Source of the DNA: Gammaproteobacteria bacterium | GTDB lineage: Bacteria; Pseudomonadota; Gammaproteobacteria; SZUA-229 | NCBI GenBank assembly: GCA_029879605.1 | Contig: JAOUQA010000138.1 | Span: 1 to 6,000 of the forward strand | Direction of reading: 5' to 3' | Length of the DNA stretch: 6,000 nt | Shown here: in pieces, positions 1 to 5,338 of the stretch | Layout: each line of letters starts with the position of its first letter | Numbering within the stretch: the first letter of the stretch is position 1 | The notes under the pieces: model-generated | Database searches by the model: none | Told to the model about the DNA's origin: nothing | What the model saw: only the letters and a program-made list of their open reading frames with translations | Position numbers and translations under genes: made by a program

Positions 1-448
1 CGGAGACAACCTGGGTGAAATAATGAGTGGCGCAGCCGACATGAAATTTGGTGACCTGTCATTCGCGCTGGCCTACCAGGATGTTGATACCACTGGCACT
101 GCTGCAAAAGTGGTTGTGGGTTATAAACTGGGTAACACAAGCATAGGCATAACGGCTGAAAACATTGAACCAGAAGTGGGTTCAATTGATACGACTAATT
201 TCATGGTCAGCGCCAAGCATAAAATAAGCGACAGCAATACCATTAAATTAACTTACGCCGTTGAAGAAGAACCAACCGTCGGTATTGAAGACCCCACAAT
301 GATGGCAGTGGGCATTGATCACAAACTTAATGATACTACAACCGCATTTGCTTACTGGGCAGACGGTGCCGATGGCGGCTTATCCGCAGATGCAAAACTG
401 GTGGGTGATGCTACTGTAGTGGCAGCAGGTGTGATTGTTAAATTCTAA
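1..448 (+). CDS. Outer-membrane porin, C-terminal part (5' end outside window)
   Basis: The reading frame is open from the left edge (first complete codon at base 2) to a TAA at 446-448, so this is the last ~148 residues of a longer protein. The ATG at base 23 is internal and is not the start. The translation alternates polar and hydrophobic residues in short stretches typical of antiparallel beta strands, for example LSFALAYQDV, KVVVGYKL, TSIGITAENI and NTIKLTYAV. They are separated by Gly/Asp/Asn-rich turns. The protein ends VVAAGVIVKF; a terminal Phe on the last strand is the outer-membrane insertion signal recognised by the BAM complex. This fits a general Gram-negative trimeric porin (Porin_4/OmpC-like), a passive channel for small solutes in the outer membrane. 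Substrate preference cannot be judged because the constriction-loop region lies outside the window. It is the only + strand gene and converges with the MORN lipoprotein gene. Confidence 0.85.
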   Translation, partial: GDNLGEIMSGAADMKFGDLSFALAYQDVDTTGTAAKVVVGYKLGNTSIGITAENIEPEVGSIDTTNFMVSAKHKISDSNTIKLTYAVEEEPTVGIEDPTMMAVGIDHKLNDTTTAFAYWADGADGGLSADAKLVGDATVVAAGVIVKF

Positions 449-802
449 ACAAGCCAACATTGATTGCTTTCACAGGGATGTGATTTGTAATCTAACCGAC
501 ATATCATTGCGACCAAGAGATATTTAATCCCCCCCTTTAATTCCATTTTCCCTCCAACACTTTTTTACTAACAGCATCGCCATGATCGAGAATCATGAAG
601 AGAATTGTGAATATTTCACAAAAATGACACTGAATATCTACTTCCACATGTTTTGGAATGAATTTAATTTTCCTTAATGAGCACTAATAGTTAATTAGAA
701 ACCATTGAGGCTATCTACCTGTCAGCAACACATTGATATTCGGCTTCCACCCTGAAGAAAATACTTAAGATCCTGATAATAATTGCAGGATTCATTTAAT
801 TT
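449..802. other. Gene-free convergent intergenic region
   Basis: This AT-rich stretch lies between the 3' ends of the porin gene and the MORN lipoprotein gene, so it should hold termination signals and no promoters for known genes. I see a run of seven C at 529-535. There is a 6 bp inverted repeat CATGAT/ATCATG at 581-597 without a following T run, and a 6 bp inverted repeat at 770-791 described separately. No obvious GC-rich hairpin with U tract follows the porin, and no coding frame with a plausible ribosome binding site is visible. Confidence 0.6.
757..791 (-). terminator. Weak candidate terminator of the bL21-like/MORN unit
   Basis: On the - strand, 12 bases after the MORN gene stop, ATCCTG and CAGGAT form a 6 bp perfect stem around a 10-base loop. 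It is followed by CTTAAGTATTTTC, a poorly T-rich tail. Position is right for a terminator, but the stem is short and the loop large, so this is only a candidate. Confidence 0.3.
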
Positions 803-1786
803 TTAATCTGAAATCTTCTTTCCATTATTCCAGCGCTGTTCTATTTCCTGCCCATCACCCACCAGTTTACCGCGACCATGTTTGTTGCCTTTACTAAATT
901 CACCGCTATAGCTTGTACCATCTGCATTTGTATAAACACCACGACCATGCATTTTATTATTTTTAAAACTACCAGTATATTTCTCACCATTTGGCCAGGT
1001 ATGAGCTCCCTCACCGTTCATTTCATTATTTTCAAATTCACCGATATATTCCTCACCATTGGCGCGAATAAAGTGTCCCTGTCCGGACATTATGCCATTT
1101 CTGAATTCACCAATATAACGATTACCATTACCCCAGTGAAATTCACCTTTGCCATGATACTGACCACTTTTGAATTGCCCTGTATAACGTGATTTATCAG
1201 CTCCGTTATAAGTTCCATGTCCGTGATAGGCATTATTTACCAGTTCACCGTTATAACTGCTGCCATCTGGGTATTGCAAGGTACCAACACCATGCTTATT
1301 ACCTTTTCTGAAATTGCCGGTATAACGCGTACCGTTTCCCCAGGTATATGTACCCTGGCCGGAAAACTCACCTTTAACAAAATGGCCATTATAATATCGC
1401 TTGCTATCTACGCTCCTGGCTTCCCCCTTGCCTGCAGCAAAACCATTTATGCAGTCCCCTTTTACCAACACCCATTCAACCACATCATCTACAATTTTAC
1501 AGGGCTGCTTTGCAGCAACTGTTGCTGGTTTTTTTGCTACAGATTTCTTAGCTATAATTTTTTTAGTTGTAGTTTTTTTAGCAATGGATTTTTTTGCTTT
1601 AGTGGATTCAAGCCGTGTCGATTTTTTCTTCGCTGTGCGCTTCTGCTCAGTGGAGGTAGAGCTGGTTTTATCTACCGTTGTCTTTCCTGACATGACAGGT
1701 GTCTGTTTTTCCATGCCTCCACCTGCACAACCAACCATAAGCATCATGCTCAGAAAAAAGACTACAAAGTTCTTAAAAAAATACAT
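803..1786 (-). CDS. MORN-repeat lipoprotein with Lys-rich linker
   Basis: A 327-residue protein of unknown specific role. Residues 1-20 are a lipoprotein signal: MYFFK, a hydrophobic core, then MVGC with Cys20 as the likely lipidated residue. Ala at +2 points to outer-membrane sorting. Residues ~48-90 are Lys/Ala/Thr/Ser-rich and strongly basic, with repeated AKK motifs resembling histone H1-type tails. Cys96 and Cys112 flank a small segment and could form a disulfide. Residues 131-313 hold eight MORN repeats of 23 residues (Y.G.F..G...G.G.Y..G). MORN repeats form elongated beta-hairpin arrays that bind proteins or membranes; a specific partner cannot be inferred. The start at 1786 is chosen because TGGAG lies 8 bases upstream and a lipoprotein signal begins there. 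The frame stays open to 1969, but that extension overlaps the upstream gene and would bury the signal peptide. It lies 16 bp after the bL21-like gene and is probably co-transcribed with it. Confidence 0.85.
   Translation of the reverse strand: MYFFKNFVVFFLSMMLMVGCAGGGMEKQTPVMSGKTTVDKTSSTSTEQKRTAKKKSTRLESTKAKKSIAKKTTTKKIIAKKSVAKKPATVAAKQPCKIVDDVVEWVLVKGDCINGFAAGKGEARSVDSKRYYNGHFVKGEFSGQGTYTWGNGTRYTGNFRKGNKHGVGTLQYPDGSSYNGELVNNAYHGHGTYNGADKSRYTGQFKSGQYHGKGEFHWGNGNRYIGEFRNGIMSGQGHFIRANGEEYIGEFENNEMNGEGAHTWPNGEKYTGSFKNNKMHGRGVYTNADGTSYSGEFSKGNKHGRGKLVGDGQEIEQRWNNGKKISD
848..1396 (-). repeat. Eight tandem MORN repeats (23 residues, 69 bp period)
   Basis: Within the lipoprotein, units begin at residues 131, 154, 177, 200, 223, 246, 269 and 292. 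Examples are RYTGNFRKGNKHGVGTL, RYTGQFKSGQYHGKGEF and KYTGSFKNNKMHGRGVY. Spacing is an exact 23 residues throughout, but DNA identity between units is modest. They are therefore old protein repeats and not a recent DNA expansion. The third unit, and to a lesser extent the last, deviate most from consensus. Confidence 0.85.
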
Positions 1787-1802
1787 TTCATGCTCCAGAA
1801 TA

Positions 1803-2627
1803 TTAATCAGGTGGCTGCATCGGTGCACTGAAGCTATCGACCGATCTGGTTGTGCGTAAATCAACATCAGCTGGCTCGTGCATTTCTTCAATAACAGCTT
1901 CATCCTGTATCGGTGAAGACGAGTCCTGATTCCAGGCATAAAACAGAACACACAGCAATAATAACGCAATTATCACCATCCAGATCCTGCTTTTCCGGCT
2001 ATTCGTTTGTGATATGTAGCGTGGATTGTAATCTACTGACCTGGTTTCTTTCTCGATAACTGTACCCACAGACTCGATAGTAGATTCAGTAGAATCAACA
2101 ACTGACCCTGCAGGATCAATAACTGGTTCAACAGAATCAGTAACTGATCCCACAGGCTTAATTACTGAAGCAGTGAGCTCCTGATCTACAAGCCCATGTA
2201 CAGGTTGCGCTATTTCTCTATCAGGTTGTTTAGCAACAGCCTCCCGACGCGCATTAGCTTGTGCCTGCCTGATTTTCCTTGGATTAGCACTACTTTTATT
2301 GAATGACTCATCACCAACGATGATTTCCTCAATCCTCAGCCTGGTAAATGTAAGTCGATGCTTGTTTTTCCTGTGAAAGAGCATGCGTCTGTTCAAACGA
2401 AACACGATGATGCCTTTTTCCTTCTCGTGCTTAATAACACGTGCATGCACGCTGGCTCCCTCTATAAGAGGTTCACCGTGTATCACATGATCATCATTAA
2501 CCACACGCGAGACCTGATCAAACACCACGCTATCACCTGGCTCTGCATCCAGTTGATAATACACTAATACTTTACCAGGTGTTGCTTTGTATTCCCGCTT
2601 ACCACTTTTGATAATTGCATATACCAT
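1803..2627 (-). CDS. bL21-like protein with linker repeats and membrane anchor
   Basis: A 274-residue protein; ordinary ribosomal protein bL21 has about 103 residues. Residues 1-105 align along the whole bL21 domain, with the opening VYAIIKSGKREYKATPGKV, then LDAEPGDSVVFDQV, GEPLIEGASVHARVI, KGIIVFRLNRR and HRKNKHRLTFTRLRI. Several family landmarks are changed: SGGKQ is SGKRE, the GRGxK loop is EKEKG, and the KQGHRQ loop is KNKHRL. Residues 106-154 are a charged linker, and 155-196 are three 14-residue repeats. Residues 211-214 (RKSR) precede a hydrophobic helix (215-232), followed by a 42-residue acidic tail. By the positive-inside rule the bL21 domain is cytoplasmic and the tail periplasmic. 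The ATG has AGGA 11 bases upstream. The usual downstream partner, rpmA (bL27), is absent; a MORN lipoprotein follows instead. It is probably a divergent paralogue and not the working ribosomal protein, but the window cannot prove that a second rplU exists. Function unknown. Confidence 0.8.
   Translation of the reverse strand: MVYAIIKSGKREYKATPGKVLVYYQLDAEPGDSVVFDQVSRVVNDDHVIHGEPLIEGASVHARVIKHEKEKGIIVFRLNRRMLFHRKNKHRLTFTRLRIEEIIVGDESFNKSSANPRKIRQAQANARREAVAKQPDREIAQPVHGLVDQELTASVIKPVGSVTDSVEPVIDPAGSVVDSTESTIESVGTVIEKETRSVDYNPRYISQTNSRKSRIWMVIIALLLLCVLFYAWNQDSSSPIQDEAVIEEMHEPADVDLRTTRSVDSFSAPMQPPD
2040..2165 (-). repeat. Three degenerate 14-residue (42 bp) tandem repeats
   Basis: In the linker of the bL21-like protein, residues 155-168, 169-182 and 183-196 read VIKPVGSVTDSVEP, VIDPAGSVVDSTES and TIESVGTVIEKETR. 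The 42 bp period is also visible in the DNA, where blocks starting AACTG and containing CAGAATCA recur. Retained DNA similarity suggests a fairly recent tandem duplication in a low-constraint spacer between the bL21 domain and the membrane helix. Confidence 0.75.
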
Positions 2628-3034
2628 AACTATCGCAGTCCTGATTAATGAATGAGAGCGCTGGAAAATCCATTCATCAAAAATGGATCATATTTAAATC
2701 CCTCGCCTGTCTTTTATTATTTATAATTTGATGCAATAACAAATAACACGAACACAAAATACTAGTATAGTTTAGGGATAGTTAAACGGGATCCAATTAA
2801 ACAGTGACAGATCACAGTTTTATCTAATAGAAAAGGCAATTTCAAATAGCCTTAAGGTTAATTTTAGTATAAGCAAAAAAACCAGGCACAGTGTCTTCAT
2901 TCATAACATACAACTTGAGATAGAACATGAATCGCAACCAGGCCATTGTAAGTAAATAATGCATACTTACCATAACAAGATTTTTAGAAAACTATATTTA
3001 TTAACAACTGTTTCAATTATATTGCAATCTGTCC
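2628..3034. other. Gene-free intergenic region upstream of the bL21-like gene
   Basis: This ~400-base AT-rich stretch separates the CPBP gene stop from the bL21-like start and should contain the promoter of the latter. A poor candidate on the - strand is TGTTAT, 17 bases, TATAAA at about 2716-2744; I do not score it as a feature. Small inverted repeats are at 2800-2819 (AACAGTG/CACAGTT, one mismatch), 2833-2853 (AAGGC/GCCTT) and 2948-2970 (GTAAGTA/TACTTAC, perfect 7 bp). No convincing coding frame, tRNA or mobile-element end is seen. Confidence 0.55.
2648..2688 (-). promoter_or_regulatory. Leader with two competing hairpins before the bL21-like gene
   Basis: Just upstream of the bL21-like start, 2668-2674 (ATCCATT on +) pairs perfectly with 2682-2688 (AATGGAT). 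The segment 2671-2677 (CATTCAT) instead pairs perfectly with 2648-2654 (ATGAATG). The two 7 bp stems share 2671-2674, so they exclude each other. The second ends about 6 bases from the AGGA ribosome-binding sequence (2639-2642). This is the layout of a translational or attenuation switch, and autogenous leader control is common for ribosomal protein genes. Stems are AT-rich, so chance is possible. Confidence 0.35.
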
Positions 3035-3877
3035 TTAATCAAGACCAGTTAACTCTTTCTGAAAAAAGAAACTCCGATTGTTCAATACGATGAATATCGT
3101 CAACAGCAGCAATAAAATCGTTTGAATAATTTTACTATCCGGGTGAGTGGCGAATATCTCGTTGAAAAATCCTGCAGTGATATGAAAGATAGTGACGAGA
3201 ATAATATTGCGACCTGTTTTGTAATACAACCAGTTCATTAATAAAACAAAAGGAATAATGCTGACCAGGAAATTCACGCCGTATATCCAGCTGTCTTCAA
3301 CGATATTGCTTTGATAATAATCCCGTATACCTGCCAGCGGCATGTGCCAGATACCCCAGAACAGACCAAACAGCAAAGAGGTTTTAAAAACATTCATCCT
3401 GCTTCTCAGGCAATCGGTACCATAAGTATGCCAGCCCAGTTCTTCCAGGATGGGGGCAATGATTAACATGAACCAGACCGGAAAAATACCCGAGATAAAT
3501 GTAAAACTCCCGGTAATAACAAATTGAGATGCGCTGTAACCAAACAGTAATGAAATCGCCTGGGCCAGTAAAATACTTGCCGGCATCAGGCCACAGGCAA
3601 GAACAATATAGATCGGTTTTATAGAACCGAAGTTGAAAAATCGGTTATAGACATCAGCCCGTAAATAAGCATTTTTCCTGATAAACCAGTAAGACACCAC
3701 TACCGGGCCAAGTAAGCCAATAAATGCAGTAGCACTGGCAATATTTAAATAGTGATCCGAATAGGGCGTAATGTGACTGATATACCCGGCAAGAAACCAG
3801 AAAGCCCAGGGAATAAATGTTGCCAGCAAATAAAACCAGACCGGGTGTTTGTATTTTTCAATCATCGGATTTGCCAT
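3035..3877 (-). CDS. CPBP-family (CAAX protease/bacteriocin-processing type) membrane protein
   Basis: A 280-residue integral inner-membrane protein with about seven or eight hydrophobic segments (around residues 12-32, 48-66, 88-112, 124-143, 165-180, 198-216, 224-240 and 249-266). The CPBP signature is present: LEELGWHTYG at 144-153 contains the glutamate pair E145/E146, FWGIWHMPL at 173-181 supplies H178, and FHITAGFFN at 231-239 supplies H232 and possibly N239. These residues line the intramembrane active site in Rce1-type glutamate proteases. Many members have the first motif as EExxxR; here the Arg position is H150. Bacterial members are linked to self-immunity against peptides, signalling or membrane-protein processing, and the substrate here is unknown. 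The ATG follows the GNAT stop by 8 bp and has only a weak ribosome-binding sequence, suggesting translational coupling as the last gene of the operon. Confidence 0.8.
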   Translation of the reverse strand: MANPMIEKYKHPVWFYLLATFIPWAFWFLAGYISHITPYSDHYLNIASATAFIGLLGPVVVSYWFIRKNAYLRADVYNRFFNFGSIKPIYIVLACGLMPASILLAQAISLLFGYSASQFVITGSFTFISGIFPVWFMLIIAPILEELGWHTYGTDCLRSRMNVFKTSLLFGLFWGIWHMPLAGIRDYYQSNIVEDSWIYGVNFLVSIIPFVLLMNWLYYKTGRNIILVTIFHITAGFFNEIFATHPDSKIIQTILLLLLTIFIVLNNRSFFFQKELTGLD

Positions 3878-3885
3878 CAGGTTAT

Positions 3886-4407
3886 TTAACTACCATGAGC
3901 ATTAAAACCTTCATGAAATTTAACCTTACCCTTAGGATAATGACCATCAAATGAAAACGCGAAGAACACCTCAGGTGGAATACCCTCAAAGATAAAGCCG
4001 GGCACATTCTCAAAACCAAATTTTATATAATAATCAGGATGTCCCACCAGGCAGCAACCACTGGCACCCATGTCTTTCAATCGGCGTAATCCTTCTTCGA
4101 TCAGAGCCTTGCCAATTCCTTTTCGCTGGTAGCCTGGTAAAACTGAAACAGGACCCAGTCCATACCAGTTCCTGGCGCCATCCGACGGGGTAACCGGCGA
4201 AAAAGCAATATGGCCAACCACTTTATCATCAACTTCAGCAACCAGTGACAGGGTTAGCGCACCAGCAGCACGGAGTGCATCGATAATGTAATGCTCTGTC
4301 TGGTTACTGACTTCTAAAGTTTTAAATGCTTCGACCGTCACCTCGGTAATTGAGTTGATGTCATTTTCAGCTTCACTTCTTATGATGACTGATGAATTCA
4401 CTCCCAC
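3886..4407 (-). CDS. GNAT-family N-acetyltransferase, YhbS-like
   Basis: A 173-residue cytoplasmic protein of the GNAT superfamily, which transfers the acetyl group of acetyl-CoA to an amine. The CoA-binding motif A is clear at residues 84-105: LGPVSVLPGYQRKGIGKAL, with the pyrophosphate-binding loop Q94-R-K-G-I-G99. The later LVGHPDYYIKFGFE (120-133) and the C-terminal segment are characteristic of the YhbS subgroup. Substrate unknown. The start is uncertain: the frame opens with GTG at 4405-4407, overlapping the end of the merR-like gene by 10 bp, and a second in-frame GTG is at 4399-4401. The family core begins near residue 8 (IIRSEAEND), so either choice keeps the whole domain. The sequence GGGAG at the end of the upstream gene could act as a ribosome-binding site only for a non-standard start further in. 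It is probably translationally coupled to the regulator gene. Confidence 0.8.
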   Translation of the reverse strand: MGVNSSVIIRSEAENDINSITEVTVEAFKTLEVSNQTEHYIIDALRAAGALTLSLVAEVDDKVVGHIAFSPVTPSDGARNWYGLGPVSVLPGYQRKGIGKALIEEGLRRLKDMGASGCCLVGHPDYYIKFGFENVPGFIFEGIPPEVFFAFSFDGHYPKGKVKFHEGFNAHGS

Positions 4408-4862
4408 ACCAGGTTAAGCAATTCAATTTTACCCAGGTTTTTATTTACCGGGCATGATGGACAGGCCTTACTTGTTGGCTCATTCTTACAGCCATTACAT
4501 TTTTTAACCTGTTTTTTTGCAGCAGATAACTCTAATTTCAGAGCTTGTAAATTATTTATTTTTTCTTCAATATCATTTATCGAGCTATCTATAATCGCTG
4601 ATATTTTTGCACTTCCTTCATTTCCTGTTAAACAGGTTTCCCTGGTGTTTCCAATAATCCTGATAGCTTCAAGAGAAAAACCATTATCAGCAAGATGAAG
4701 AATGGCTTTTAGACGGGCAAGGTGATGTTCAGTATATAAACGAGTACCCCCATTAGTTCTATGAGGTTCGAGTAATTTTTCTTCCTCATAGTACCTAATG
4801 GTTCGCACTGTTATTTTAAGCTGCTCTGCTACTTCACCTATTTTCAAATAATTCACTGTCAT
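4398..4862 (-). CDS. MerR-family transcriptional regulator with Cys-rich C-terminus
   Basis: A 154-residue cytoplasmic DNA-binding regulator. Residues 5-43 are a canonical MerR winged helix-turn-helix: YLKIGEVAEQLKITVRTIRY, then YEEEKLLEPHRTNGGTRLY. Residues ~84-120 form the long dimerisation coiled coil. The effector end contains Cys122, Cys125, Cys134 and Cys137 in two CxxC pairs, and Cys77 lies just before the coiled coil. ZntR- and CueR-type sensors also bind metal with cysteines around these positions, but the double CxxC pattern does not match those proteins closely, so either a metal or a thiol/redox signal is possible. MerR proteins distort promoters with long 19-20 bp spacers; such a promoter with matching palindromes heads this operon (5337-5388), so autoregulation is likely. 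The ATG follows directly on the stop of the TusA-like gene with no gap. Confidence 0.87.
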   Translation of the reverse strand: MTVNYLKIGEVAEQLKITVRTIRYYEEEKLLEPHRTNGGTRLYTEHHLARLKAILHLADNGFSLEAIRIIGNTRETCLTGNEGSAKISAIIDSSINDIEEKINNLQALKLELSAAKKQVKKCNGCKNEPTSKACPSCPVNKNLGKIELLNLVWE

Positions 4863-5090
4863 CTATCTTATTTTAATCCAGAAATAAAATAAGCCGTCCT
4901 TCTCTTGCTGTTTTATTAACTTATTATTAGTTGATAAACAGTATGAGGGAATATCTTTTAGCATAGATACCTTGTTCGACTCAGCTAATACAATATCACC
5001 AGTCTTCATAGACTTAAACTCTTTAGTTAAGTGTATGACAGGTGCAGAGCAACACATACCTTTTATATCAACAAAGTGATCATACTCCAT
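4863..5090 (-). CDS. TusA/SirA-family small protein with modified CPxP motif
   Basis: A 75-residue protein of about TusA length. The fold landmarks are present: VDIKGMCCSAPVIHLTKEF (7-25), the TGDIVLAES strand (30-38), DIPSYC (46-51) and the final GLFYFWIKI strand. In TusA the catalytic Cys sits in CPxP and carries a persulfide for sulfur relay, as in tRNA thiolation or sulfur oxidation. Here the motif is C14-S-A-P17, so the first Pro is lost, and an extra Cys13 precedes it. It could still handle sulfane sulfur, or the vicinal cysteines could bind metal. True TusA is unlikely given the context with a MerR regulator. The start is well fixed: AGGAGGTG ends 2 bases before the ATG, the strongest ribosome-binding sequence in the window. 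The gene follows the HMA-like gene by 8 bp. Confidence 0.75.
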   Translation of the reverse strand: MEYDHFVDIKGMCCSAPVIHLTKEFKSMKTGDIVLAESNKVSMLKDIPSYCLSTNNKLIKQQEKDGLFYFWIKIR

Positions 5091-5094
5091 TGCA

Positions 5095-5100
5095 CCTCCT
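5095..5100 (-). promoter_or_regulatory. Strong Shine-Dalgarno of the TusA-like gene
   Basis: AGGAGG, extended to AGGAGGTG, lies just upstream of the ATG at 5090. Its first two bases overlap the TAG stop of the preceding gene (5099-5101). It is far better than the ribosome-binding sequences of the following genes, which implies the TusA-like protein is highly translated relative to its operon partners. Confidence 0.8.
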
Positions 5101-5326
5101 ATAAGCCGACAAGCTGTGCCTGATAGCCTTGATCCCTGACCTCGTTCAGTAAAACCAGTGAATCCACCCTGTCAGAATTATAGGAAACCAGAAGCAGGTG
5201 CTCCCTGTCCTTATTGAATCTTGGCGCAATAACACCATCTACCGCTCTAAGCTGTTCAATTATATTTTCTTTTTCAGTTTCATTAATAGCCTGGTCGAGG
5301 TGAATCAATACATCTGATAACTGCAT
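5099..5326 (-). CDS. Small HMA-fold-like protein lacking CxxC
   Basis: A 75-residue cytoplasmic protein, first gene of the operon. Its pattern is strand DVLIHLD (5-11), helix ETEKENIIEQLRAVDG (16-31), strand VIAPRFN, strand HLLLVSYN (43-50), helix VDSLVLLNEVRDQG (54-67) and strand QAQLVGL. This beta-alpha-beta-beta-alpha-beta order, with the phrases LRAVDGVIAPRFN and VRDQGYQAQLVGL, resembles heavy-metal-associated domains. The metal-binding loop that should carry GMxCxxC reads LDQAINET and has no cysteine; the whole protein has none. It is therefore unlikely to be a copper or mercury chaperone of the usual type and may instead be a protein-interaction or regulatory variant. The ATG at 5326 has AGGAGA 6 bases upstream, touching the edge of the operator. 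Assignment rests on fold pattern only. Confidence 0.65.
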   Translation of the reverse strand: MQLSDVLIHLDQAINETEKENIIEQLRAVDGVIAPRFNKDREHLLLVSYNSDRVDSLVLLNEVRDQGYQAQLVGL

Positions 5327-5332
5327 GACAAA

Positions 5333-5338
5333 TCTCCT
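5333..5338 (-). promoter_or_regulatory. Shine-Dalgarno of the HMA-like gene, touching the operator
   Basis: AGGAGA on the - strand, 6 bases before the ATG at 5326. Its first two bases belong to the outer end of the 48 bp dyad, so folding of the downstream palindrome in the mRNA could also affect access to it. Confidence 0.6.

Noticed and set aside
449..520. Terminator hairpin for the porin around CAC-AGGGAT-GTG
   Set aside because: The pairing is only three bases with no T tract, so it is not distinguishable from chance.
848..1396. Regular 69 bp periodicity resembling a CRISPR or satellite array
   Set aside because: The period comes from 23-residue MORN units. The DNA copies are diverged, and there are no identical repeats alternating with unique spacers.
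878..1859. Three long + strand open frames antisense to the MORN gene
   Set aside because: They mirror the repetitive MORN and Lys-rich codons, giving artificial Thr/Ile- or Phe-rich translations, and have no independent support.
1787..1969. Upstream extension of the MORN lipoprotein frame to an ATG at 1969
   Set aside because: It overlaps the end of the bL21-like gene in another frame, has low-complexity Cys/Arg-rich content, and would bury the lipoprotein signal peptide. The internal ATG at 1786 has its own ribosome-binding sequence.
2358..2567. + strand open frame of 69 codons within the bL21-like gene
   Set aside because: It is antisense to the well-recognised bL21 domain and shows no family resemblance or ribosome-binding site.
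1803..2627. Annotating the bL21-like gene simply as rplU
   Set aside because: Length, membrane helix, altered landmark segments and absence of rpmA next door make the standard name misleading without proof that it is the genome's only bL21.
2927..2959. Ten-codon + strand frame starting ATGAATCGC
   Set aside because: Too short, no ribosome-binding sequence, and nothing else supports translation.
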